Source of the DNA: OPU3-GD-OMZ sp001901525
Lineage (GTDB): Bacteria; Pseudomonadota; Gammaproteobacteria; Methylococcales; Methylomonadaceae
Length of the DNA stretch: 34,827 nt
Direction: 5' to 3'
NCBI GenBank assembly: GCA_963981505.1
Contig: CAXCEI010000015.1
Span: 1-34,827, forward strand
Part shown: positions 18,056-26,014 of the stretch, one piece after another
How positions within the stretch are numbered: position 1 is the first letter of the stretch
How the letters are laid out: every line of letters starts with the position of its first letter
Program-made: the position numbers and the translations under genes
Notes under the pieces: generated by a model
The model's database searches: none
What the model was told of the DNA's origin: nothing
What the model saw: the letters and a program-made list of their open reading frames with translations, nothing else

Positions 18056-18688
18056 ATGTTTGACTTAAGTTCTTTTATTTATTTAGGGATTCATGGGGGT
18101 AGTTTAGCGCCAGGAATGGCCGATCTGGTTAATTTAATCGTTGTGTTTTTTGAAGGTCTGACCAGTAAACCGTTGGGTGAGCTTTTCTTTGCATTAATAC
18201 CGGGTGTTAATTCATTACCTAATATTCATCCGTTAATCATTCATTTCCCCATTGTTTTATTCCCAACTTTTTTTATTGTGGATGTCATTGGTAGTTTGAC
18301 GAAAAATAAAGAGTTAAGACAGATGGCGAGTGGACTTCTCTATCTTGGCGCTATTAGTTCTGTTTTAACGGTTATTGCAGGTTTTCAGGCTGCGTCTAAT
18401 GTGCCTCATGGGTTAGAGGTTCATGATATTTTAGAAAAGCATAAATGGTATGGGCTCGTTGTGGCTCTATTAGGGTTAATTTTATCGGTTTGGCGTTTTC
18501 GTGCGAGATTATTCTTTTGCAAAGAAGCGAATGTATTTCATCTCATTTCTTCTGCTTTGCTATGTGCAGTACTCACCTTAGGTGCAGACTTAGGGGGGTT
18601 AATGGTTTATAAATTTGGTATCGGTGTTGAAGCAGCCAGTTCTGCGGGTGACAGTCTGTTACATGAACACGGGTTGGATAAAAAGTAA
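18056..18688 (+). CDS. DUF2231 family membrane protein
   Basis: The 210-residue protein has four or five hydrophobic segments at about 22-50, 61-80, 94-113, 131-147 and 163-186. The family marker is NIHPLIIHFPIVLFP at 56-70, the HP..HFP motif of DUF2231 (COG4244), whose function is not established. Other histidines are at 118, 123, 129 and 162. With H58 and H63 they resemble a possible haem- or metal-binding arrangement, which is inference only. The N-terminal 55 residues before the motif are longer than I expect for the family. The ATG has only a distant GAGG. A terminator follows about 95 bases downstream. Confidence 0.75.
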   Translation: MFDLSSFIYLGIHGGSLAPGMADLVNLIVVFFEGLTSKPLGELFFALIPGVNSLPNIHPLIIHFPIVLFPTFFIVDVIGSLTKNKELRQMASGLLYLGAISSVLTVIAGFQAASNVPHGLEVHDILEKHKWYGLVVALLGLILSVWRFRARLFFCKEANVFHLISSALLCAVLTLGADLGGLMVYKFGIGVEAASSAGDSLLHEHGLDKK

Positions 18689-18783
18689 TTGCGGTAAGGG
18701 CCTTGACGGTTATCGTTTCAAAAGCGGTTAGGTAACCTCGAGCTGTTCGTTCTAGGGATAGAGTAGTCAGAAATAAGTGCTTG

Positions 18784-18820
18784 GGTGTATTCTGATTGGT
18801 GTTGGAATACGCCTTTTTTT
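18784..18820 (+). terminator. Rho-independent terminator after the DUF2231 gene
   Basis: GGTGTATTC at 18784-18792 pairs with GAATACGCC at 18805-18813 (one G-T wobble) and is followed by seven T at 18814-18820. This is a standard intrinsic terminator, likely ending the DUF2231 transcript. Confidence 0.75.
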
Positions 18821-19000
18821 AATGCTCCTGTTTTGACTTAGACCGGTGGCTGGAATGCTTGGTTACGATCGCTAAAGTTGATTGACACAAAAGGCTAATA
18901 GCAACGCTATTGCAGAAGTAAGTTATAGCGTTTCGTTGATGTGACAAATCAAGGCGGTGATAAACGATGCTGGTAAATGGATGTTTATTTGTATCGAGAG
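18821..19000. other. Non-coding stretch with nested and competing inverted repeats
   Basis: The gap between the DUF2231 gene and tRNA-Leu is about 360 bases and has no convincing gene. It holds AACGCTAT (18903-18910) with ATAGCGTT (18925-18932), and AATAGC (18897-18902) with GCTATT (18906-18911). The two hairpins share the central GCTAT, so they cannot form together. An outer, imperfect pair, TTGATTGACACA (18878-18889) and TGTGACAAATCAA (18940-18952), encloses them. This could be a structured RNA on either strand or chance symmetry. No clear promoter was found. Confidence 0.35.
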
Positions 19001-19049
19001 ATAAAATATACCCTTGAAGTGTCATGACTCTACTTCAAGGATATTTTAT
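19001..19049 (-). terminator. Terminator of tRNA-Leu
   Basis: CCTTGAAGT at 19012-19020 pairs perfectly with ACTTCAAGG at 19032-19040 around an 11-base loop. AT-rich arms (19001-19009 with 19041-19049) extend the stem past a 2-base bulge. It lies immediately 3' of the tRNA on the minus strand, where the outer arm supplies a T-rich run, so it is the likely tRNA terminator. It could also work on the plus strand. Confidence 0.65.
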
Positions 19050-19051
19050 AG

Positions 19052-19136
19052 TGGTACCGAGGGCCGGAATCGAACCGGCACTTCCGAAGAAATTGGATTT
19101 TGAATCCAACGTGTCTACCAGTTTCACCACCCCGGC
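19052..19136 (-). tRNA. tRNA-Leu (anticodon CAA)
   Basis: The reverse strand reads as an 85-base class II tRNA from GCCGGGG to an encoded CCA. The anticodon stem TTGGA / TCCAA encloses TTCAAAA, giving anticodon CAA, which reads codon UUG. The T arm GCCGGTTCGAATCCGGC is perfect. The long variable arm and the D-arm sequence TGGTAGACAC are typical of leucine tRNAs. The acceptor stem has G-T wobbles, including the first pair. It is a single tRNA, not a cluster, and would be charged by the LeuS encoded in this window. Confidence 0.96.
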
Positions 19137-19147
19137 ATTGCTGATGA

Positions 19148-19153
19148 ATTATA
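19148..19153 (-). promoter_or_regulatory. -10 box for tRNA-Leu
   Basis: A perfect TATAAT on the minus strand lies 11 bases upstream of the tRNA 5' end, placing transcription start just before the mature end. No good -35 hexamer is visible at the right distance. Confidence 0.55.
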
Positions 19154-19308
19154 AATAAAACTCATTTATAAAGCCAGTTAATTTAAAAGTCGTACTTAGG
19201 TATTTCTCTTAGGGCATAGCGGTCTTTTTACAATTAAAGGATAATAGTTTGAAGTATGCGAAAAAGTTATTTTTTAAAGGCTTTTAATTAGGCGTTTGCT
19301 AAAGAGAG

Positions 19309-19338
19309 TTGGCTATTGATGCAATGGCAGAATATAGA
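19309..19338 (+). promoter_or_regulatory. Candidate promoter of queA
   Basis: TTGGCT at 19309-19314 and TATAGA at 19333-19338 are 18 bases apart and lie about 40 bases before the queA ATG. Both boxes match consensus only partly. I see nothing else in the 239-base gap between tRNA-Leu and queA. Confidence 0.4.
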
Positions 19339-19375
19339 CGCTAGTCTTCCTGAATCATTTATTTAAAAGGACGGT

Positions 19376-20404
19376 ATGAATAAAAGTGATTTCTATTACC
19401 CATTGCCAAAAGCGTTAATTGCTCAAGAACCTCTACCTGAGCGAACCGGAAGTCGATTGATGAATGTGGGTACAGATCAAGGGGCTATTAGTCACCTTCA
19501 ATTCTTAGATTTAATTACGTTGGTTAATGAAAAAGATATCTTGGTTTTTAATGATACGCGTGTCATTCCGGCGCGGATCTGGGGGCATAAACAATCAGGT
19601 GGAAAAGTTGAACTGTTAATCGAGAGAATTATTAGTGAGACTTCTGCACTGACACATATTAGAGCCAGTAAGACCCCTAAAGAAAATACGGTTATTGAAC
19701 TGGAGAAAGGCTATAGTTGCCGGGTGGTAGCCAGACACGGCGATCTCTTTGAGGTTATATTTGAATCAGTTCAATCTGTTTTTTCAGTGTTAAATGATAT
19801 TGGACATATACCACTTCCTCCGTACATACAGCGTCTCGATAAAGCGCAAGACAGAGCGCGCTATCAAACTGTTTTTGCCAAGCATGAAGGTGCAGTCGCT
19901 GCACCAACAGCGGGGTTACATTTTGACCAAGCCCTTTTGCAAGCCCTAAAAGAGAAGGGGGTTAATTTTGCATATGTGACGTTACATGTCGGAAGCGGGA
20001 CTTTTCAACCGGTTCGGGTCGAACAATTAAATCAGCATATTATGCATGAAGAACATTTTGAAGTGACGGCTGATACTATTCAGGTAATCGATAATGTCAG
20101 GGCTAATGGGGGGCGTGTTATTGCGGTAGGGACAACAGCTGTCAGAGCACTTGAATCGGCATCTGTTACCGGGATGTTGTTACCTAATGCCGGTTTTACT
20201 GACTTGTTTATAACACCGGGTTATAAATTTAAGTCGGTGGATGCGATGATTACTAATTTTCATTTATCGGAGTCAACACTGTTAATGTTAGTGTCTGCAT
20301 TTTCAGGGTATGAGTTGATTAAAGCGGCTTATCAGCGTGCCATAACTGAGAAATACCGTTTTTTTAGTTATGGCGATGCGATGTTTTTGCACAATAACAG
20401 TTAA
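19376..20404 (+). CDS. queA: S-adenosylmethionine:tRNA ribosyltransferase-isomerase
   Basis: QueA transfers and isomerises the ribosyl group of S-adenosylmethionine onto preQ1 in tRNA, making epoxyqueuosine, the step before queuosine at the wobble position. The 342-residue protein begins FYYPLPKALIAQEPLPERTG after a start supported by AAAGGA. Other family blocks are VFNDTRVIPARIWG, EGAVAAPTAGLHFD, VTLHVGSGTFQPVR and TNFHLSESTLLMLVSAF. Length agrees with E. coli QueA (356). tgt is the usual neighbour in many bacteria but is not in this window; mfd follows 53 bases later on the same strand. Confidence 0.97.
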   Translation: MNKSDFYYPLPKALIAQEPLPERTGSRLMNVGTDQGAISHLQFLDLITLVNEKDILVFNDTRVIPARIWGHKQSGGKVELLIERIISETSALTHIRASKTPKENTVIELEKGYSCRVVARHGDLFEVIFESVQSVFSVLNDIGHIPLPPYIQRLDKAQDRARYQTVFAKHEGAVAAPTAGLHFDQALLQALKEKGVNFAYVTLHVGSGTFQPVRVEQLNQHIMHEEHFEVTADTIQVIDNVRANGGRVIAVGTTAVRALESASVTGMLLPNAGFTDLFITPGYKFKSVDAMITNFHLSESTLLMLVSAFSGYELIKAAYQRAITEKYRFFSYGDAMFLHNNS

Positions 20405-20457
20405 ATTTTTTATTGATGATTAAAATGAATTTGTCCGGGTATAAACCTTAAGTACTG

Positions 20458-23400
20458 ATGCGTATAGACTTGCCATTTTTTAAAACCAATTTACCTACGT
20501 CAACTAAAAGTCCTCTGGGCTGGAAAGGGTTGGCAGGATGTGCCGACTCGCTTGCAATAGCGCTGACTATTCAACAGCACAATCAATTTCTTGTGGTTGT
20601 CACACCGGATAATCATACGGCGTTACGGTTAGAGCATGAGGTTGCTTTTTTTCTGCAAGATCGAGATGCTATTTTGCATTTTCCTGATTGGGAAACCTTA
20701 GCTTACGATGTTTTTTCACCGTTGCCGGAAATTATTTCTCAACGCTTAAAAACCTTAACCCGACTATCAACAGTCGAGCGGGGGGTGTTGATTGTTTCTG
20801 TGGCTACTTTGATGCAACGGTTGGCGCCTCGAAAGCATATTTTAGCCAATAGTTTTGAAATTCGTGTTGGCGGCTTATTTAAGTTAGCAGAACAAAGAAC
20901 TCGTTTGGATTCTGTAGGCTACCAATATGTTAATCAGGTTTTACAGCATGCTGAATTTTCTATTCGTGGTTCAATTATAGACTTATTTCCTATGGGGAGT
21001 ACTTTACCTTATAGGATTGAATTATTTGATGACGAAGTGGAGTCAATCAGAACCTTTGACCCAGAAACCCAGCGGTCGTTAGAACAAGTTAAGTCTATTA
21101 GTCTTTTTCCTGCCCGAGAATTTCCTGTAACAGATGATTCGATTAAACAATTTAGAAAAAATTTCAGGTTGCAATTTCCTTCGGCACCTTTAAATAATCC
21201 CATTTACAATGATGTGACTCAGGGCATTATGCCTGGAGGCATTGACTATTATTTACCCTTATTTGTGGATAGCACAGATACCCTTTTTGATTACCTACCC
21301 GCGGGGACTGTTTTTTGTAGGGGCTTAGAAGTAACAGAGCAGGCAACTGCTATTTATGAAGAGATTGAGGTACGCTATGAGCAGCGCAAATATGATTTAG
21401 AAAGGCCCTTATTAGCGCCAGAGACTCTTTTTATTGAGACTGCTGCGTTGGATGAAAGATTGCGTTCTTTTCGGCAAGTTTTTGTAGGGGAGGGCAACCG
21501 AATCACCAAAGATATAGTCGATTTTTCTTGTTTAGAACTCCCTGATGTTGCCATTAATGAACGATTAAAAGAACCTGCTTTTGCATTGAAGCAGTTTGTT
21601 AATCAAATGCCGGGGAAAGTACTTTTTGTGGCGGAAACACCCGGGCATAGAGAGGCGCTAATTGAGCAATTAAAAAGATATCAGATCAGTGTTGTTTCAG
21701 TTGAGAGTTGGAAGGATTTTCTCGTATCGAGTGAGCTCCGGTGTATTCTTGTCGCACCGATTGATCATGGGCTTTATTTGCCCACACAAGCCGTTGCAAT
21801 TATTACCGAAAGTCAATTATTAGGCTCAAAAGTTCAGCAACGTCGGCGCAGAAAAAAATCAACTGCCCGAGAGCTTGAAAATGTATTGAGTAACCTTAAT
21901 GAATTAACAATCGGTTCACCGGTGGTACATCAAGACCACGGCGTGGGACGTTATTTGGGGCTACAGATTTTAGAATTGAATGGCATCGCAGCAGAGTTCA
22001 TAACGTTAGAATATGCAGGCAATGACAAAATATATGTGCCTGTTTCTTCTTTACATCTCATTGGCCGTTATACTGGAATGAATGTAGACAGTGCACCCCT
22101 GCATAGGCTGGGTGGTGAGCAATGGGGTAAGGCCAAGAAAAAGGCCATTGAGAAAGTCCGGGATGTTGCGACCGAACTTTTAGATATTCAAGTTAAACGT
22201 ACCCTGCACAAAGGCTTCTCATTTACGTGTCAATTGGAGGAATACCATTCCTTTTCAGCCGCTTTTCCTTTTGAAGAAACGCCTGATCAACTAACAACGA
22301 TAGAAAGTATTCTGGACGATATGTCAAAAGTACAGCCCATGGACCGAGTGGTTTGTGGCGATGTTGGTTTTGGTAAAACCGAAGTGGCGATGCGTGCTGC
22401 TTTCATAGCGGTACAGAATTCTAAGCAGGTTGCAGTCTTAGTGCCCACAACACTTTTAGCACAACAACATTTCCAGAATTTTAGAGACCGGATGGCGGAT
22501 TGGCCCATTAGAGTGGAAGTTATTTCACGCTTTTTAAGCCCTAAAAAACAGCAATTAATTATTGATGATATTGCCCGCGGTGCTGTGGATATTATCATTG
22601 GCACGCACAAACTGTTTTCTAAAGAAATTAATTATAAAAACTTAGGGTTAGTGATTATTGATGAGGAGCATCGTTTTGGGGTCCGTCAAAAAGAACACTT
22701 TAAGAAGATTCGCCATGAACTTGATTTGTTAGCCTTAACCGCAACCCCGATCCCTAGAACGCTCAATATGGCGATGTCAGGGTTACGTGAAGTTTCAATT
22801 ATTGCGACCCCCCCGCCTAATCGTCATTCCATTAAAACATTTATCTCGGAATGGATTGACTCAATGGTGCAGGAGGCTTGTCTTCGTGAAATTAAACGTG
22901 GAGGACAGGTTTATTTTTTACATAATGAAGTTAAGACCATGGAGCGTCAGGCGCGAGAGCTTATAAGATTATTGCCAGAAGCACGGATTGAGATTGCACA
23001 TGGGCAAATGCCTGAAAGGGAGTTGGAACAAATCATGTTGGATTTTTATCATCAAAAATTTAATATACTGATTTGTACCACGATCATTGAAAGCGGTATT
23101 GATTTGCCTTCTGCTAATACCATCATTATTAATCGTGCCGATAAATTAGGTTTAGCCCAATTACATCAATTACGCGGGCGAGTGGGTCGCTCACATCACC
23201 GTGCTTATGCTTATCTATTAATTCCACCGAAAAAACTGATCACTAAGGACGCCGTTAAACGACTCGAAGCAATTGAAACTTCCGGTGAATTAGGCGCTGG
23301 GTTTATGTTGGCCTCGCATGATTTAGAAATACGCGGTGCAGGTGAGTTATTAGGGGATGGACAAAGTGGGCAAATTCAGGAAATAGGATTCACACTTTAT

Positions 23401-23910
23401 ACCGAATTATTAGCACGAACGATAGCGGCACTCAAGTCCGGCGAACACCCGGAACTTGAACGACCGATAGATAGTGGTCCTGAGGTCGACTTACAATGCC
23501 CTGCTCTTATTCCTGAAGATTATTTGCCGGATATACATAATCGCTTAGTGTTATATAAGCGAATAGCGAATGCCAGTGATTCAGCTGATTTACGAGAATT
23601 ACAGATTGAAATGATTGACCGATTCGGGTTGTTACCCGAAGCAGTGAAAAATTTATTTGAAATAACGCAATTAAAACAGCAAGCTGGCAAGTTGGGTGTG
23701 AAGAAGATAGAAGTTAATGCGACGGGTGGGCGCTTAGTTTTTACTGCAAGCCCTAAGGTTGATGCCGTTAAATTAATCACATTAGTTCAAACGCAACCGA
23801 ATATTTATCGGTTAGAGGGCGCGGATAAATTACGTTTTTCGCGACCCTTTAAAACGACACAGAATAAAATAGCGGTTATGACTGAGTTATTAACGGATAT
23901 TTCATTGTGA
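20458..23910 (+). CDS. mfd: Transcription-repair coupling factor
   Basis: Mfd is a DNA translocase that pushes stalled RNA polymerase off damaged DNA and recruits UvrA. The 1150 residues match E. coli Mfd (1148). The N-terminal UvrB-like part contains HFPDWETLAYDVFSPLPE and RGSIIDLFPMGS. The RNA-polymerase interaction domain starts near GSPVVHQDHGVGRYLGL. The RecG-like motor has Walker A GDVGFGKT with K640, DEEH at 735-738, LTATPIPRTLNMAMSGLRE and LRGRVGRSHHRAYAYLL. The C-terminal TRCF domain is complete. Upstream of the ATG there is only a weak ribosome site. The stop overlaps the csiV start by four bases (GTGA). Confidence 0.98.
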   Translation: MRIDLPFFKTNLPTSTKSPLGWKGLAGCADSLAIALTIQQHNQFLVVVTPDNHTALRLEHEVAFFLQDRDAILHFPDWETLAYDVFSPLPEIISQRLKTLTRLSTVERGVLIVSVATLMQRLAPRKHILANSFEIRVGGLFKLAEQRTRLDSVGYQYVNQVLQHAEFSIRGSIIDLFPMGSTLPYRIELFDDEVESIRTFDPETQRSLEQVKSISLFPAREFPVTDDSIKQFRKNFRLQFPSAPLNNPIYNDVTQGIMPGGIDYYLPLFVDSTDTLFDYLPAGTVFCRGLEVTEQATAIYEEIEVRYEQRKYDLERPLLAPETLFIETAALDERLRSFRQVFVGEGNRITKDIVDFSCLELPDVAINERLKEPAFALKQFVNQMPGKVLFVAETPGHREALIEQLKRYQISVVSVESWKDFLVSSELRCILVAPIDHGLYLPTQAVAIITESQLLGSKVQQRRRRKKSTARELENVLSNLNELTIGSPVVHQDHGVGRYLGLQILELNGIAAEFITLEYAGNDKIYVPVSSLHLIGRYTGMNVDSAPLHRLGGEQWGKAKKKAIEKVRDVATELLDIQVKRTLHKGFSFTCQLEEYHSFSAAFPFEETPDQLTTIESILDDMSKVQPMDRVVCGDVGFGKTEVAMRAAFIAVQNSKQVAVLVPTTLLAQQHFQNFRDRMADWPIRVEVISRFLSPKKQQLIIDDIARGAVDIIIGTHKLFSKEINYKNLGLVIIDEEHRFGVRQKEHFKKIRHELDLLALTATPIPRTLNMAMSGLREVSIIATPPPNRHSIKTFISEWIDSMVQEACLREIKRGGQVYFLHNEVKTMERQARELIRLLPEARIEIAHGQMPERELEQIMLDFYHQKFNILICTTIIESGIDLPSANTIIINRADKLGLAQLHQLRGRVGRSHHRAYAYLLIPPKKLITKDAVKRLEAIETSGELGAGFMLASHDLEIRGAGELLGDGQSGQIQEIGFTLYTELLARTIAALKSGEHPELERPIDSGPEVDLQCPALIPEDYLPDIHNRLVLYKRIANASDSADLRELQIEMIDRFGLLPEAVKNLFEITQLKQQAGKLGVKKIEVNATGGRLVFTASPKVDAVKLITLVQTQPNIYRLEGADKLRFSRPFKTTQNKIAVMTELLTDISL

Positions 23911-24539
23911 CCGTAAAAAAAAGGGTTCATACGCAAGTGTTTTTTTGGCTCGGGTTGAGCATTTTTTTGAGTATGCTAATGGCTGAAAAGGTTTTAGCAA
24001 AAGACAATTGGTATCATTTTGAGCTCATTGTCTTTGAGCAAACAATGCCTAATACGGAGACCTTTGAAGGAAAGTTAGCGGCTATTAAATTACCTCGGAA
24101 ACATTTTGATTTAACATACACGACATTTCCAAAGTCACTGTTATTGATCAATCCGATTCAATTCGCTCGTTTGAACACAGAAGATTTTTATTTGCAGTCA
24201 TCTTATCGGCAATTGCAGCGGCGGAAGGATTACCAACCACTCATACATACGGCTTGGCTGCAGTCGGTTAAGAGTGATTCTTCAAGTAAGCCTATTATAT
24301 TCAGTGCGCCGTTTGCCATGAATAATTCTTCTCCCGTACAAGGGTATTTGACCTTAGAGCGTGGCTACTATTTGCATTTAAAGGTACAGTTCGAACTGGA
24401 AAAAGAAGGGCTATTCTATTTAATTGATCAGCGGCGCCGTATTCGTTTAAGTGAAACACATTATTTTGATCACCCTATGTTTGGCGTTATTATTTATGTT
24501 GAGCGATTAGACATAGAGACCACTGCAATAATCAAATAA
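23907..24539 (+). CDS. csiV: CsiV family peptidoglycan-binding protein
   Basis: The 210-residue secreted protein starts with GTG overlapping the mfd stop, suggesting translational coupling. A signal peptide of about 31 residues has basic residues KKR, a hydrophobic core and likely cleavage after KVLA. The mature part begins DNWYHFELIVFEQ, the start expected of the CsiV family. It ends with LIDQRRRIRLSETHYFDHPMFGVIIYVE, the family's most conserved block. In Vibrio cholerae CsiV is a periplasmic peptidoglycan-binding partner of the LpoA-type response to non-canonical D-amino acids. Members commonly follow mfd in gammaproteobacteria. The exact role here is inferred from family and position. Confidence 0.8.
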   Translation: MTVKKRVHTQVFFWLGLSIFLSMLMAEKVLAKDNWYHFELIVFEQTMPNTETFEGKLAAIKLPRKHFDLTYTTFPKSLLLINPIQFARLNTEDFYLQSSYRQLQRRKDYQPLIHTAWLQSVKSDSSSKPIIFSAPFAMNNSSPVQGYLTLERGYYLHLKVQFELEKEGLFYLIDQRRRIRLSETHYFDHPMFGVIIYVERLDIETTAIIK

Positions 24540-24560
24540 TTATGATTGAATTATTGCAGT
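24522..24560. repeat. Inverted repeat across the csiV stop codon
   Basis: ACTGCAATAAT (24522-24532) and ATTATTGCAGT (24550-24560) are perfect 11-base reverse complements around a 17-base loop that holds the csiV TAA. It sits between convergent csiV and cupin genes. It may be a terminator or a 3'-end stabiliser; the nearest T-run is 15 bases away. Confidence 0.5.
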
Positions 24561-24587
24561 CAGAAGTGTGGTTGGTTTTTTAAATAG

Positions 24588-24974
24588 TTATTGTGGCACC
24601 AATTCAAATAATACGAGTTCTGCTTCTTCATTACTAAGGTTTTCAGCGCGCATTCTTTTTCCAGATTCCCAAAAAACTTCACCCGCTGAATAGGTGTTTA
24701 CTTGTTTTCCTTCGGTTATTTTTAACGAGCCTTTTAAAATATAACGTGGTCCCGGGCCTTGGTGTGTATGCCAGGGACTCTTGTAAAGCGGTGGGAACGT
24801 CACGCGTATCATTTTTGCATGAATCCGGTTACTTTTCAGAGCGGTGTTGTTTTCAAATAATAGTTCTTTAGACATGCTTGCGCTGGCATCGGCTAACACA
24901 GTGAGCGGGTTGATAAGGCTGATACTAAGAAAAAGAATGGCAAGCGAGGGTATGCTTTTTAAAGATTTCATCAT
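24588..24974 (-). CDS. Exported small cupin-domain protein
   Basis: The protein is a single-domain cupin with an N-terminal signal peptide. I start it at the ATG at 24974, because GGAG stands six bases upstream; an ATG four codons earlier overlaps that site. From this start (128 residues) the signal covers about 1-29, with cleavage near VLADA. The cupin barrel shows motif 1 as PWHTHQGPGPRYILKG with H69 and H71, and motif 2 as SAGEVFWESGKRMRAENLS. The usual motif 1 glutamate position holds R77 and the motif 2 histidine position appears to hold arginine, so metal binding may be weak or altered. The substrate is unknown. It is last in a minus-strand run after smpB. Confidence 0.75.
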   Translation of the reverse strand: MMKSLKSIPSLAILFLSISLINPLTVLADASASMSKELLFENNTALKSNRIHAKMIRVTFPPLYKSPWHTHQGPGPRYILKGSLKITEGKQVNTYSAGEVFWESGKRMRAENLSNEEAELVLFELVPQ

Positions 24975-24996
24975 GAATGTCTCCATTAGCAGATTG

Positions 24997-25404
24997 TTAA
25001 AAATGCTGATTATTTTTTAGGTTTAAGTTATTTATTTTGCTCTTACGTAATAGTTTTAAGAGAATATTGCGGCTTATTCTTAACAGTGGATAAAGATTTT
25101 TGGCAATTACGGGGTGTTTAAAGATTTGGTAATTTAATTGGTTAAAGAGCCCGGAGCGGCTACTCATTAAGGCAAGAGCCTGAATAGCGTCAGAGCCGTA
25201 ATAGAGTATGTCTTCGATAACAAGAACCATTCCTTGGTCAATATCGAGCCCTTGGGCGGTTATCTTTTTCATAATAGGGTCGTCGTCACGGGCATCGATT
25301 AAGGTAAGCTCCCCCACTGTTTCGTTAATGCGTATCAACTGACAATAGTAATTACATGCGGGGCATTGTTTATCATAAACCAGAGATAACTGTTGTTTAG
25401 CCAT
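24997..25404 (-). CDS. DUF393 (DCC family) thiol-disulfide oxidoreductase-like protein
   Basis: The 135-residue protein has the DCC-family motif near its N-terminus, YDKQCPACNYYC with D11, C14 and C17, on a thioredoxin-like fold. It is followed by LIDARDDD and GSDAIQALALM, both typical of DUF393. There is no signal peptide, so it is cytoplasmic. The family is predicted to act on thiols but substrates are not established. The C-terminus is basic and Leu/Asn-rich (LLKLLRKSKINNLNLKNN). It lies between the isochorismatase-like gene (34 bases upstream) and the cupin gene (22 bases downstream), and probably shares their transcript. No clear ribosome site precedes the ATG. Confidence 0.82.
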   Translation of the reverse strand: MAKQQLSLVYDKQCPACNYYCQLIRINETVGELTLIDARDDDPIMKKITAQGLDIDQGMVLVIEDILYYGSDAIQALALMSSRSGLFNQLNYQIFKHPVIAKNLYPLLRISRNILLKLLRKSKINNLNLKNNQHF

Positions 25405-25438
25405 TTATATTTGTTTACGTGATAAAGGTTAAAATATT

Positions 25439-26005
25439 TTAATGTAGTAATGCCATAATCGTTTTAAATTGCGGGTGTGATGCATTTTCTAACCATTCAA
25501 ATAAGACTGATTCGAAATTAGTAATCGTGACATTTTGTTGTGCGAGTCGATTTAAAGCATAGAATTTATGTTCAGCATTGCGCGAACAAACCGCATCTTC
25601 AACAATATAGACAGAGAAGCCGGCTGTTGTTAATTCAAGTGCTGTTTGTAAAATACATACATGCGCTTCCTGTCCGGCTAAAATTATTTTAGGTCGGTGA
25701 CTTGTTTTTAATAAGTTGAGGAAGTTATCCGTTGAGCAACAAGAAAAGCTTGTTTTTTCAAAGTGTTGATAGTCCGGAGGTAATAGTTCTGAAATTTTAG
25801 GGTGTGTGGGGCCAAGACCTTGAGGGTATTGTTCGGTGACCCAAATGGGGATATTGAGTAATTTTGCAGCCGTAATTAGGCGTTCAGATTTGTCGATAAT
25901 TTCTTCACTAACGGGCTGGGACATAGCGGCTAAAAGTTTGGTTTGTATATCGACAATAAGGAGCAGGCTGTCATTAGCTTTACATAAATTTGGGTGTGAT
26001 TTCAT
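25439..26005 (-). CDS. Isochorismatase-fold cysteine hydrolase
   Basis: The 188-residue cytoplasmic protein belongs to the isochorismatase-like hydrolase superfamily. The catalytic triad is visible as D19 in LLIVDIQ, K84 in FEKTSFSCC and C117 in AGQEAHVCILQTA. The segment WVTEQYPQGLGPTHPKI resembles the ISOC/YcaC-like subgroup rather than the siderophore isochorismatases, and no siderophore genes are nearby. The natural substrate is unknown; amide or imide hydrolysis is typical of the superfamily. The gene starts nine bases after the smpB stop, so the two are likely co-transcribed. Confidence 0.85.
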   Translation of the reverse strand: MKSHPNLCKANDSLLLIVDIQTKLLAAMSQPVSEEIIDKSERLITAAKLLNIPIWVTEQYPQGLGPTHPKISELLPPDYQHFEKTSFSCCSTDNFLNLLKTSHRPKIILAGQEAHVCILQTALELTTAGFSVYIVEDAVCSRNAEHKFYALNRLAQQNVTITNFESVLFEWLENASHPQFKTIMALLH

Positions 26006-26014
26006 GGGAGTTTA

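Noticed and set aside
18819..19025. 68-codon open frame on the minus strand beside tRNA-Leu.
   Set aside because: It runs through the inverted repeats and starts inside the tRNA terminator; composition is not protein-like.
19052..19136. tRNA-Leu as an attachment site for an integrated element.
   Set aside because: No integrase and no repeat of the tRNA 3' end were found; flanking genes are housekeeping.
22287..22610. 107-codon open frame antisense to mfd.
   Set aside because: It mirrors the conserved Walker A region of Mfd and reads as a shadow frame.
25439..26005. Siderophore isochorismatase (EntB-like), because Fur is encoded nearby.
   Set aside because: It has no aryl-carrier domain, belongs by motif to the YcaC/ISOC-like group, and no siderophore genes are present.
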